Source: Lachnospiraceae bacterium XBB2008 (lineage in GTDB: Bacteria; Bacillota; Clostridia; Lachnospirales; Lachnospiraceae). From it: DNA of 64,000 nucleotides. Position 1 is the first letter of the stretch. The number at the start of each line of letters is the position of its first letter. The stretch lies in assembly GCA_900102235.1 (NCBI GenBank), contig FMVL01000003.1, forward strand, positions 558,001-622,000, given 5' to 3'. Positions 49,713 to 57,614 of this stretch are shown here, piece after piece. Position numbers and translations under genes: made by a program. The notes beneath the pieces were generated by a model. The model made no database searches, was not told the DNA's origin, and saw nothing but the letters and a program-made list of their open reading frames with translations.

Positions 49713-49972
49713 TATTTCTTAAATAATCCCGATAAAAATCCGCCCGAATAAGGCTCACTCTCCGAAGATACATAAGTGTATCCCGTCTCCGTGATGACTT
49801 CCTTTATCTTTTCCGCATCCGGCTCATCGGGCGTGACAAAAACCGCTTCGTTGTCGGTGTGTGAAGCGGATACTTTTTTGGCGCCCGGGAATGCACCCGT
49901 GATCGCTTCCACGGTATGCTTCTCGCAATTGCCGCACATCATTCCTTCGATCTTTACTGTTGTCTTGTACAT
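49712..49972 (-). CDS. Small HMA-domain metal-binding protein (CopZ-like)
   Basis: An 86-residue protein with a ferredoxin-like HMA fold. VKIEGMMCGNCEKHTVEAIT has the M-x-C-x-x-C metal site for Cu+ or similar soft metals. The C-terminal 16 residues (SEPYSGGFLSGLFKK) add a Gly/Phe/Lys tail outside the domain, which may attach to a membrane or partner. No copper ATPase or CsoR gene is near; its neighbours are an MFS transporter and a hybrid kinase. It could be a chaperone or a former ATPase domain. Confidence 0.88.
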   Translation of the reverse strand: MYKTTVKIEGMMCGNCEKHTVEAITGAFPGAKKVSASHTDNEAVFVTPDEPDAEKIKEVITETGYTYVSSESEPYSGGFLSGLFKK

Positions 49973-49987
49973 GTCAGTCTCCTCTTT

Positions 49988-52648
49988 TTAAGTATTTTTT
50001 TCGCTGCTCGGTTCAAACTCAAGGATGCCGTCTTCATCAAATGAATCCGATGCATCCGCATCTATATGATCACTTATAAAAGCGACAAGTTTCTCATACT
50101 TATCCATCACTTCATCATGCATGCTTCTGATCGCATCTTCATCCCCGCTTCTCGCCGCGGTCTCAAGTTCGGCAGCCATTTTATACAGCTCCATCGCGCC
50201 GATGGTCTTTGAAGTGCTCTTCAGCGAATGGATGTAGACTCCGTAATCATCCCAGTCTTTTGCGGCGAAGCATTCGCGTATGTCGCAGGACTTGGTCTTT
50301 TCCTCGACAACATACGCTTCAAGGACGGTCAGGTATATATTCTCATCCTGAGCACAGAATTCGATACCGGCTTTGGTGTCGATGCCGATCTCCTCAAGAG
50401 CATTAAACAGATCTTCGAATTCGGATGAAGTATCGACGCTCATGGTTTCCGTGATCTCGACTTTTTCGGGCGGGAGATAACTTAAGAGCATCTTCTCCAG
50501 TTCATCGTCTTCGATGGGTTTGGTCAGATAATCGTCAAAGCCCAGTCCCACGTATTTTTCTTTGGCGCCTCTGATTACATCGGCTGTAAGGCAGATGATA
50601 GGAGTATCCGCATTTTTACTGTCATCAAGTGCCCTGATAGCCTGCATTGCATCAGTACCGTCCATGCCGGGCATACGCTGATCCATCAGGATCAGATCGT
50701 AGGAATTCTCTCTGCAAAGCCTGATCGAATCGGTTCCGCATAAAGCACTGTCGATCCTGACACCGGTCTTTTTCAGGAGGCTCTCCACGACTATGATGTT
50801 CATCTTAGTGTCATCGACTACGAGGATGTGCGCGTCGGGAGCGCGGAATGTTTCCGTATATGTCGGAGCACCGCCCATGTCGGCGATCGCCGAACGATAA
50901 TCACCGAGCGGCTCATCATTTTCTATCTTCTGCAGAAGTTCAAACGAAAAAGAGCTTCCCTCGCCATACCTGCTTTCGACCTTCAGTTCACCGCCCATGA
51001 GGTCCAGAAGTCTGGTCACTATCGCCATGCCGAGTCCGGTTCCCTCGATGTTTCTGTTCCTCACCACATCAAGTCTTTCGAATGATTCAAAAAGCTTCGG
51101 CAGATCACTGTCTTTTATGCCGATGCCGGTATCCTTCACCTCGACGAAGATCGTGATCGTTCCGTCTTCGGGATTCCGATCGCGGCCTTCCATCGTGAAT
51201 GTCACGCTTCCTTTTTCCGTGTACTTCACGGCGTTGGTCAGAAGATTCACGATAACCTGATTGATACGCGTATCATCGCCGAAGAGTTCCGAAGGAAGTT
51301 TCGGATCTATGACGAAGTTGAGTTCAAGCCCCTTGGCGGACGCACGTTCCGAAACGGAGTTTAACAGATATGCGATCTGAGCCCCGACACTGTAACGTAC
51401 GGGAACGATCTCCATCTTGCCGTCTTCTATCTTGGAAAAATCAAGTATCCCGTTTATGAGCTGTAAAAGGTTGCGCCCGGACTGTCTTATGTTCTCGGAA
51501 TACCCGAGGATTTCCGAACTGTCGGATTCACGTAAGATCATCTCGTTCATGCCGATGATGGCGTTGATGGGCGTTCGGATCTCATGCGACATGTCCGCCA
51601 GGAAACGGCTCTTGGCAGCACTTGCTTCGTCAGCCGCCTGTTTCTCAAGTCTTAAAACTTCCTGCCTGTATTCCTGTTCCTGACGGCTCAGTTTATCCAG
51701 CACACGGGCCAGGAATATTGCAATGACAGCTCCGACCAGGATCGAGACAAGCGTGGCTACGACAAAACCTCTGACCAGTGATCCGACTCCTTTGGCCAGT
51801 GCGGCCTGGTCGGTCGCGATGCACACATACCATCCGGTGTTGGTCATCTGCGCTACGGCTATGCCCCTCGTGACACCGTCGTAATCCTTCACAAAAGCCA
51901 TATCATCATAGCCGTTTTGAATGTAAGCTACCAGTTCGCCGTAAGGCGCATCGGGAACATCCATGATACCCAGTGGCACATCATCATAATCATACGCCGG
52001 ATTCGGATGCACGAGCATTCTCATGTTCTGATCCGCCAGAAATGCATAACTGTTCTCCTCGACATCCGCCTCACGGACCATATCGACCAAGACATCCACG
52101 AAGATATCCGCGGCAAGTACTCCCAGCAGCTCACCGTTGCCGTATACGGCTTTGGAGATCGTGATTATGGGTTTATGGGTATCGGAATCAAGATACGGCG
52201 CAGCATAGAAAAGTTCGCCCGTCAGAGCCGAAGTCGTGTACCACTCTCTTTCATGAACGAAATCGACCGTTCCGTCCGCGATAAAGTCGGATGCGCACAC
52301 CATCGTATTGTCCGGATATGTGAAATAGACATCGTAAACATAGCCGTTCTTGTTCAGAAGTTCGTTACTGTTCTTCAGATAATTATGGAAAGTATCGTAG
52401 TCCGCGGCGGAGATACCGTTAACGGCTATCTCGGCAGCCAGAGTATCTATGATGGTCGCATTGGTGCTAACCCACGATGTGAGTTCGAGGGCATACTTCT
52501 GAGCGGCAACAGCGTAGTTATCCTCCATCTGGCTGATAAGACTGGTCCGCGCCCTCCGGTAGCTGATAAAAGACAGCAATATGGAACTGCCGAAAACCAC
52601 CAGGACGATGGTGATCGTCAGTCGGGTCCTTAAGCTTTTCATGATCAT
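49988..52648 (-). CDS. Hybrid histidine kinase with dCache sensor, receiver and Hpt domains
   Basis: An 886-residue phosphorelay protein. The first helix (about 7-27) and a second near residue 285-310 flank an outer dCache-type sensor (NGYVYDVYFTYPDNTMVCAS; EWYTTSALTGELFYAAPYLD). HisKA has MSHEIRTPINAIIGMNEMIL, HATPase_c has NLLTNAVKYTEKGS and GTGLGMAIVTRLLD, and the receiver has the Asp in YDLILMDQRMPGMDG. The C-terminal Hpt domain has the acceptor His in YIHSLKSTSKTIGAMELY. So one protein holds three phosphate carriers and hands off to an unknown regulator. The 5' end faces the 94-bp repeat array. Confidence 0.93.
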   Translation of the reverse strand: MIMKSLRTRLTITIVLVVFGSSILLSFISYRRARTSLISQMEDNYAVAAQKYALELTSWVSTNATIIDTLAAEIAVNGISAADYDTFHNYLKNSNELLNKNGYVYDVYFTYPDNTMVCASDFIADGTVDFVHEREWYTTSALTGELFYAAPYLDSDTHKPIITISKAVYGNGELLGVLAADIFVDVLVDMVREADVEENSYAFLADQNMRMLVHPNPAYDYDDVPLGIMDVPDAPYGELVAYIQNGYDDMAFVKDYDGVTRGIAVAQMTNTGWYVCIATDQAALAKGVGSLVRGFVVATLVSILVGAVIAIFLARVLDKLSRQEQEYRQEVLRLEKQAADEASAAKSRFLADMSHEIRTPINAIIGMNEMILRESDSSEILGYSENIRQSGRNLLQLINGILDFSKIEDGKMEIVPVRYSVGAQIAYLLNSVSERASAKGLELNFVIDPKLPSELFGDDTRINQVIVNLLTNAVKYTEKGSVTFTMEGRDRNPEDGTITIFVEVKDTGIGIKDSDLPKLFESFERLDVVRNRNIEGTGLGMAIVTRLLDLMGGELKVESRYGEGSSFSFELLQKIENDEPLGDYRSAIADMGGAPTYTETFRAPDAHILVVDDTKMNIIVVESLLKKTGVRIDSALCGTDSIRLCRENSYDLILMDQRMPGMDGTDAMQAIRALDDSKNADTPIICLTADVIRGAKEKYVGLGFDDYLTKPIEDDELEKMLLSYLPPEKVEITETMSVDTSSEFEDLFNALEEIGIDTKAGIEFCAQDENIYLTVLEAYVVEEKTKSCDIRECFAAKDWDDYGVYIHSLKSTSKTIGAMELYKMAAELETAARSGDEDAIRSMHDEVMDKYEKLVAFISDHIDADASDSFDEDGILEFEPSSEKNT

Positions 52649-52732
52649 AATTCTACACTATTCCTTCGCAGAATAATACTTTTTCACGCGCAGGACGGCG
52701 GGGAGCCGAGGACGGGGCACCGCAACCCCGGT

Positions 52733-53147
52733 TTATGACCTGAGAGCGACTTTTTCACCTGTAAGTCATAACCCTTCGTTTCAGGCGCCGTCCTAAGCGA
52801 TCCCCTCCCCGGAAATTGAACGCAACTTATGACCTGGGAGCGACTTTTTCACCTGTAAGTCATGATCCCCCGTTTCAGGCGCCGTCCTAAGCGATCCCCT
52901 CCCCGGAAATTGATCGCAACTTATGACCTGGGAGCAACTTTTTCACCTGTAGGTCATAACTCTTCGTTTCAGGCGCCGTCCTAAGCGATCCCCTCCCCGG
53001 AAATTGAACCCAACTTATGACCTGGGAGCAACTTTTTCACCTGTAGGTCATAACTCTTCGTTTCAGGCGCCGTCCTAAGCGATCCCCTCCCCGGAAATTG
53101 AACCCAACTTATGACCTGGGAGCAACTTTTTCACCTGTAAGTCATAA
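52733..53147. repeat. 94-bp tandem repeat array, five copies
   Basis: Copies begin at 52733, 52827, 52921, 53015 and 53109, exactly 94 bp apart; the fifth stops after 39 bp. Copies 3 and 4 are identical; 1 and 2 differ by a few bases. Each begins with a 39-bp inverted repeat (TTATGACCT ... AGGTCATAA, 21-base loop; one arm mismatch in copies 1, 5 and more in 2) followed by a conserved 55-bp GC-rich spacer. Since 94 is not a multiple of three and no frame spans it, it is non-coding. The array fills most of the gap between the hybrid kinase and the small SOS-type gene. Positions 52691-52700 also carry an inverted copy of the spacer's GCCGTCCT. Confidence 0.95.
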
Positions 53148-53202
53148 TTCCCCATCATACCGGGTTTCCGTGGAACTGCGAACGAGGCACCGTGTATAGG
53201 CA

Positions 53203-53236
53203 AATAAAAAACAGCCTTCATAACCTGAAAGCTGTT
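53203..53236 (-). terminator. Terminator of the 95-residue protein gene
   Basis: An 11-bp stem with one G-U pair (53210-53220 with 53226-53236) and a five-base loop. On the minus strand it is followed by a run of T residues. The 98 bp between it and the stop codon show nothing else. Confidence 0.85.
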
Positions 53237-53334
53237 CCTGCGCGATCCACCGGATGCGCAACTATCGTCGCTTCATTTCCGTTATACCGGCACATCGTCA
53301 TGCTGTCGCATCGTCACACCATCATGCTGCATTA

Positions 53335-53622
53335 TCACACGGATATCTTCCACAACCTGCTGCCGGTATCGTAATAGAGTCGGATGGTTTTCAGCGTACC
53401 AAGGACCATGATATTGCATTCAAAATAGAGAGTACTGTTGCTCACAAAGACACCGCCGGAGGTCGTATAAGCCCCTCTGTACGACATATCACGGTATGAC
53501 TGTATCGTGTATGCATGATACTCGCCGTCATCTTCCACGACACGGACCCTGAGCGGGATTATCCCGCCGTCTTTATTAAACTGGCAGATCACATCCACGG
53601 GTTCGGCAACATTGTGTTCCAT
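53335..53622 (-). CDS. Conserved small protein, probably SOS-regulated
   Basis: A 95-residue protein, probably cytosolic and beta-rich (NKDGGIIPLRVRVVEDDGEY, then YHAYTIQSYRDMSYRGAY). From memory, similar small proteins occur in Clostridia near DNA-repair or Y-family polymerase genes, but this was not checked. The ATG at 53622 is preferred over the longer start at 53688 because GGAGAGAAGG lies just before it. The promoter, with TTGACA, 18 bp and TATACT, carries an exact GAAC-N4-GTTC LexA box in its spacer, so induction by DNA damage is expected. A terminator downstream makes it a single-gene unit. Confidence 0.7.
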   Translation of the reverse strand: MEHNVAEPVDVICQFNKDGGIIPLRVRVVEDDGEYHAYTIQSYRDMSYRGAYTTSGGVFVSNSTLYFECNIMVLGTLKTIRLYYDTGSRLWKISV

Positions 53623-53716
53623 ACCTTCTCTCCCCGCCCCCCGCAACACCGAAACTGCAACACCGAAGCTGCAACACGCCCGGTGCATCGAAGCAACACC
53701 TCGGAGGGTAACTTAT

Positions 53717-53746
53717 AGTATAGAACACATGTTCGATATATGTCAA
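53717..53746 (-). promoter_or_regulatory. LexA-controlled promoter of the 95-residue protein
   Basis: Minus-strand TTGACA (53741-53746), 18-bp spacer, TATACT (53717-53722). The spacer carries GAACACATGTTC on the plus strand (53723-53734), an exact SOS box. Predicted leader about 88 bases. Confidence 0.8.
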
Positions 53747-53778
53747 TAATGGGATGCCCTGGCCCCGGCCGGACAGTG

Positions 53779-53836
53779 CAGGCGCCTCAGGCCGGATGGC
53801 TAAGTCATTTCAGACGCCCCGGACCGGATGGCTAAG
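53779..53836. repeat. Two imperfect 26-bp direct repeats
   Basis: Copies at 53779-53804 and 53811-53836 share the 3' half CCGGATGGCTAAG exactly, 32 bp apart, in the short gap after the CPBP gene. No inverted structure or gene. Confidence 0.7.
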
Positions 53837-53841
53837 ATGCC

Positions 53842-54444
53842 TCAGAACAGTGTCAGTATGGATGTGGCGAGATTGAAACAGCTGTGAAGGATCCATCCGG
53901 GTATGATCGAGCCACCGCACTTCTTTTCATTCATCCAGCCCTCATACCATCCTATGAGACCGGGAAGCAGAGTGAGCAGAAGAAATGCGACCACACTCTT
54001 CGTTGCGATCCCGAACGGAACTCCGTGCATGAGTCCGAACAGTACAGCCTGCACGGTATTTCCGACCATGAATCCGAATTTTCTCTGGAAGATCTTCAGA
54101 ATAAATCCTCTGAAAAGTATCTCCTCAGACAATGCGGTACGTATTACCGCATAAAAGATGACTGCGGGAAGCGCCGCGCCCCCTTTCCCGGCAAACTCGG
54201 AGCCGGCAGTCGTCACGCCTTCCGGAAGATTCCGGGTAACGAGGATCATCGCTGCGATATATACAACAGCGACCGCCGCGGATATCGCGATGAGTTTCAA
54301 CACATTTTCGCAGGCCGGCTTCTTCAATCCGATCCAAGAAAAGAATTTCTCGGTTTTTCGCGCAAAGATCAGCCAAACGATGAACGGAACCAGTGTAAAC
54401 AGCAGCACCTGAACAACAGATCCGACAATTTCGTTAAGTATCAT
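53842..54444 (-). CDS. CPBP family intramembrane glutamic endopeptidase
   Basis: A 200-residue membrane protein with about six helices. The Abi/CAAX motifs are intact: RTALSEEILFRGFIL (E-E-x-x-x-R), FGLMHGVPFG (F-x-x-x-H) and a final WILHSCFNLA (H-x-x-x-N/B). These intramembrane proteases are linked to bacteriocin immunity, prenyl-peptide cleavage or membrane-protein control. No bacteriocin genes are nearby. A promoter, CTGACA (54505-54510) with TATAAT (54482-54487) and a 17-bp spacer, precedes it by about 40 bp. The role here is unknown. Confidence 0.9.
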   Translation of the reverse strand: MILNEIVGSVVQVLLFTLVPFIVWLIFARKTEKFFSWIGLKKPACENVLKLIAISAAVAVVYIAAMILVTRNLPEGVTTAGSEFAGKGGAALPAVIFYAVIRTALSEEILFRGFILKIFQRKFGFMVGNTVQAVLFGLMHGVPFGIATKSVVAFLLLTLLPGLIGWYEGWMNEKKCGGSIIPGWILHSCFNLATSILTLF

Positions 54445-54481
54445 CTTACAATCTCTCCTCTTATTCCTGATATATACACAG

Positions 54482-54510
54482 ATTATACAGGCAATGCACG
54501 ATCATGTCAG
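54482..54510 (-). promoter_or_regulatory. Promoter of the CPBP gene
   Basis: Minus-strand CTGACA, 17-bp spacer and perfect TATAAT. Predicted +1 near 54475, leaving a leader of about 30 bases. Confidence 0.75.
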
Positions 54511-54539
54511 TAATACAGCTCACAAAAATCCGCGGTGCC

Positions 54540-55067
54540 TTAAGGCAATGTGACTCCGGGCTCACAGATGTGTTTTGGCGGTTCCGGGTTCCCGCCAATG
54601 TTCCTGACTGTCAGTTTTTCGGGATGCCCGTTTGTTTTCATATCTATATGGACAGAAAATCCATAGATACCGTCTGTGAAGATGAATTTATGCGTCCCAT
54701 CACCCTCAAGCGTTGTCTTCACCTCTGCGGCGCACTCGCTCATCATGGGGAAATATATATCACCTATGACATCTCTGTCTACCAGGATCTTTATTTCCCT
54801 GAGCAGGCCTTCCTGTGTCCGACGTTTCTTTTCATTTTTCTGAATATCAACATCCTTCAAGGCCTCCGGTTTATGCGGCAGTTCCTTAAAGTACATACTC
54901 AGGCTGTCAATAGCCCTGGATTTGCATTTGACTGACTTAAAGAGGCTTGAAACAACAAAATACAGTGCGTATTCATACTGGAAAACATTCGTGAGCGGAT
55001 TCTTGTAGCTGTTGTCAAATCCCATGCTGTCAAAGATAATTTCAGTGTAATTCTGTGCTGTTTTCAT
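54540..55067 (-). CDS. Unknown soluble protein
   Basis: A 175-residue protein that was not recognised. The N-terminal 55 residues are helical and aromatic-rich (YKNPLTNVFQYEYALYFVVS), the middle is charged (DVDIQKNEKKRRTQEGLLRE), and the C-terminal part is strand-rich (TLEGDGTHKFIFTDGIYGFS). No signal peptide or membrane helix is clear. The ATG at 55067 is chosen for its AAAGGAG site; the longer frame reading into the structured leader is unlikely. The upstream leader resembles those in front of genes of Firmicutes mobile elements, so this may be a remnant cargo gene. Confidence 0.6.
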   Translation of the reverse strand: MKTAQNYTEIIFDSMGFDNSYKNPLTNVFQYEYALYFVVSSLFKSVKCKSRAIDSLSMYFKELPHKPEALKDVDIQKNEKKRRTQEGLLREIKILVDRDVIGDIYFPMMSECAAEVKTTLEGDGTHKFIFTDGIYGFSVHIDMKTNGHPEKLTVRNIGGNPEPPKHICEPGVTLP

Positions 55068-55084
55068 AATTATGTTCTCCTTTC

Positions 55085-55262
55085 GATCAACTAAACGGTT
55101 TAATATTGTTTTTCTTTCTCCTCTGCCTATCCTTGGCACGCTCACCGCCTGTTTTGGCGGGTCATCGCGGTGCTTCGCCGGATCGAACCCCGGCAGGGGA
55201 GATATTCCGTTTTCAAGGTACAAAAAAGAGCCGACACCCGGAGGCAGAGTGTATGGGCGCAA
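55085..55262 (-). other. Structured leader with boxA-like sequences
   Basis: On the minus strand this holds TCGGCTCTTTTTTGTACCT and then TTGAAAACGG, similar to rRNA-leader boxA antitermination sequences. Two hairpins follow: GCCGG/CCGGC around a GGTTCGAT loop, and CCGCC/GGCGG around six bases. The order boxA-like, hairpin, hairpin, ribosome site suggests a regulatory leader. The likeness to mobile-element leaders is from memory. Confidence 0.45.
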
Positions 55263-55492
55263 TAATCCCGCTACTCTGTCTATTTCTCCAAGTATTGACT
55301 CTAGATCTGTCTGCTTATTAAATTTTCTTCATTTTACATCGGTTCGGATCGAAAAAAAATAAACCTGTGGTTTAAAAATCGCCTCCCCCATATTTCCTCA
55401 CTTGGCTTCACATCAAAAAACGGAAGAGCTCCCGTCAAAAAACAAGAAGTCCGCACCCGCACGAAGCTATATATTTATAGTGTAGTCTTGTA
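55263..55492. other. AT-rich divergent intergenic region
   Basis: No gene is seen. It holds AT-rich candidates for promoters in both directions, including TATATT and TATAGT near 55470-55481 ahead of the xylanase, without convincing -35 boxes, and a weak four-bp stem before six T residues on the minus strand (55414-55435). Confidence 0.5.
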
Positions 55493-55557
55493 CACGCAGC
55501 AGAGGGGGAACGAAGATGGATATTTCACGCAGCCGAGGGGGACGAAGATGGATATTT
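55493..55557 (+). repeat. 33/32-bp tandem duplication of the xylanase translation start
   Basis: Copies at 55493-55525 and 55526-55557 each contain GAGGGGG, a short gap and ATGGATATTT. The second copy lacks one A, so the first ATG (55516) is out of frame with the xylanase and would encode an 18-residue peptide that ends at 55572; the second ATG (55548) is the real start. Confidence 0.85.
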
Positions 55558-56750
55558 CACACAGGAAAGTAAAAAGCACACTCAGTTTTAAAGACGGGCA
55601 GGGCAATCCGCTGTCCGGGAAAAAGATACATGTCGCCCAGACGAACCACGCTTTTTTATTCGGATGCGGCGGATTCGATTTTATCCCGTATGTGATGAAC
55701 GGTGATGAAGAATATAAGCAGCTGACGGAAAGCTGGCTGGGGATCTTCAACTATGCGACACTTCCTTTTTACTGGGGAGGATACGAGCCCGAGGAAGGAA
55801 AAACCAACTTCGAATCACGCATGAAGACCGCTGAATATCTGGTAAGCAAGGGCGTAAAAGTGAAAGGCCATCCTCTTTGCTGGCACACCGCCTGCGCGGA
55901 CTGGCTGATGAAATACGACAATGCGACCATCATGAAAAAGCAGCTCGAGAGGATCGACCGCGAGGTCAAAGGCTTTGCGGGCGTCATAGATATGTGGGAT
56001 GTCATCAACGAAGTCGTCATCATGCCCATCTTTGACAAGTACGACAATGCCATAACCAGATTGTGTGTGGAACACGGCCGCGTCGGCCTGATCAAAGCGG
56101 TTTTCGCCGAAGCGCATGCAGCCAATCCCGACGCCACACTTCTGCTCAATGACTTCAATACTTCGATCAATTACGAGATTCTCATCGACGGCTGTCTTAA
56201 CGCCGGCGTTCCGATCAGCGCCATAGGCATCCAGTCCCATCAGCACCAGGGTTATTGGGGAAAAGAGAAACTCGAAGAAGTCCTCGACAGATTCTCGCAC
56301 TTCGGACTTCCGATACATTTCACCGAGAACACTCTCATCTCGGGAGATCTCATGCCGCCCCACATCGTGGACCTGAACGACTGGCAGGTTGATGAATGGC
56401 CTTCCACCCCCGAAGGTGAGGAGCGTCAGGCTCGCGAGATAGAAGAAATGTACCGAATACTTTTTGCTCACCCGCTCGTTGAAGCGATAACGACATGGGA
56501 TTACAGAGACGGTGCATGGCTGGGTGCCCCCAGCGGATACATAAGAAAAGACAATTCCCTCAAGCCTTCTTATGAGATGCTTCAGAAACTCGTAAGACAG
56601 GAATGGTGGACCGACACCGAGGTCACGACCGATGCAAACGGCCGCGCCGATGTCGAAGCCTTCAAAGGAGATTACATCATAAGCTGCGACGGACTGTCCG
56701 CAGATGTAAGTCTCACCTCCGATGAGGGACAGACGATAATCCTGAAATAA
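55548..56750 (+). CDS. GH10 endo-1,4-beta-xylanase, probably intracellular
   Basis: A 400-residue glycoside hydrolase family 10 enzyme. KVKGHPLCWHTACADWL is the substrate-binding His/Trp motif, VIDMWDVINEVV holds the acid/base Glu (N-E) and LPIHFTENTLIS the nucleophile Glu. ITTWDYRDGAW is the final barrel motif, with Tyr-Arg where many xylanases have other residues. There is no signal peptide, so it likely hydrolyses imported xylo-oligosaccharides. A short beta-rich N-terminal module (HRKVKSTLSFKDGQGNPLSG) and an Ig-like C-terminal module (EVTTDANGRADVEAFKGDYI) flank the barrel. The start at 55548 is used; the track of in-frame codons upstream crosses the duplicated start region. Confidence 0.9.
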   Translation: MDISHRKVKSTLSFKDGQGNPLSGKKIHVAQTNHAFLFGCGGFDFIPYVMNGDEEYKQLTESWLGIFNYATLPFYWGGYEPEEGKTNFESRMKTAEYLVSKGVKVKGHPLCWHTACADWLMKYDNATIMKKQLERIDREVKGFAGVIDMWDVINEVVIMPIFDKYDNAITRLCVEHGRVGLIKAVFAEAHAANPDATLLLNDFNTSINYEILIDGCLNAGVPISAIGIQSHQHQGYWGKEKLEEVLDRFSHFGLPIHFTENTLISGDLMPPHIVDLNDWQVDEWPSTPEGEERQAREIEEMYRILFAHPLVEAITTWDYRDGAWLGAPSGYIRKDNSLKPSYEMLQKLVRQEWWTDTEVTTDANGRADVEAFKGDYIISCDGLSADVSLTSDEGQTIILK

Positions 56751-56799
56751 AATATGCTGTCATCCGCAACGCCGGCGTGATTCTTCCGGGAGGAGCGCC

Positions 56800-56903
56800 G
56801 GCGGGCTCCTTCACATATTCACCCCGGCATGCTCCTTCCTTGATGCACTCCGGAGGTTTCCTTCATTGATGCACCCCGGCGGGCTCCTTCACAGATGCAC
56901 TCC
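56800..56903. repeat. Four degenerate 26-bp tandem repeats
   Basis: Four units of exactly 26 bp with the pattern GGCGGGCTCCTTCACAGATG and a CACYCC tail. Units 1 and 4 share the first 15 bases; units 2 and 3 are more diverged. They lie between the xylanase stop and the DUF3267 gene. No reading frame or strong hairpin covers them. Confidence 0.85.
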
Positions 56904-56971
56904 GTCCGATGTTGTGGTACGATACAAAGTGCAGCCGCAGATATTCAAAAATGTACAGATAAGGAGCCGCC

Positions 56972-57613
56972 ATGCAAAACGAACATGAACTGACCCCCGC
57001 GGAATTAAAACGCAAGGAAAATTTTGACAAGATCCGTGCAGACCTTGAAGAACGCGGATATAAATGTACTGAGTTACTCATAAATCTTGTATTTGCAAAT
57101 GTGTTTTCATTCATTCTCTTCGTTCCGGTCGCGATCATATCCGTATTACTGTTCGTGTTTGTCAACCGTTCAAAAGATATGATCGATATGATCTTAGGTA
57201 CTTCGCCTTTATGGTATTTCGTTCTTGTGATCGCGCTGATCGCCCTCATCGTTATCCATGAACTGGTTCACGGTGCGACATGGGCATTATTTACCGGCGA
57301 CGGATTTAAAAGCATAGAGTTCGGATTCATCAAAAAGTACCTGACTCCCTATTGCACATGTAAAGTTGCGCTCCCCAAAAAAGCTTATATCCTGGGTGCG
57401 CTGATGCCGCTTATCCTGTTAGGTATCATCCCCCTGATCATCTCCATAGCCACCGGATCATTCGGACTTATGTGGATCGCGATCATCATGGTCGTATCCG
57501 CAGCGGGCGACATCCTGATCGTAGGCAAAATCCTCGCATATAAGACCGACGCTTCCGATATACTTTATTTTGATCATCCCACAGACGCCGGCGGTATCAT
57601 TTTTGAAAAATAA
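56972..57613 (+). CDS. DUF3267 putative zinc metalloprotease
   Basis: A 213-residue membrane protein with about four to five hydrophobic segments. ALIVIHELVHGATWALFTGD carries the H-E-x-x-H zinc motif in a helix, and FDHPTDAGGIIFEK ends the protein. DUF3267 proteins are predicted membrane zincins of unknown substrate. TPYCTCKVALPKKAYILGAL is a conserved family turn and helix. An AAGGAG site precedes the ATG by six bases. It is followed by three overlapping or abutting genes on the same strand. Confidence 0.85.
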   Translation: MQNEHELTPAELKRKENFDKIRADLEERGYKCTELLINLVFANVFSFILFVPVAIISVLLFVFVNRSKDMIDMILGTSPLWYFVLVIALIALIVIHELVHGATWALFTGDGFKSIEFGFIKKYLTPYCTCKVALPKKAYILGALMPLILLGIIPLIISIATGSFGLMWIAIIMVVSAAGDILIVGKILAYKTDASDILYFDHPTDAGGIIFEK

Positions 57614-57614
57614 A

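Noticed and set aside
49712-49972. Fragment of a copper-transporting P-type ATPase
   Set aside because: The frame has its own start and stop, a complete HMA fold and a coupled downstream gene. No ATPase sequence was found on either side, so a stand-alone protein is more likely.
52733-53147. CRISPR array
   Set aside because: The whole 94-bp unit, including the stretch between palindromes, is conserved. CRISPR spacers would differ between repeats, and no cas genes are present.
55150-55200. tRNA-like T-arm (GGGGTTCGATCC on the minus strand)
   Set aside because: The loop has eight bases instead of seven, and no acceptor, D or anticodon arms can be drawn around it. It is a leader hairpin, not a tRNA.
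55815-56471. 218-codon minus-strand frame opposite the xylanase
   Set aside because: The plus strand has complete GH10 catalytic motifs; the reverse frame has none and no ribosome site.
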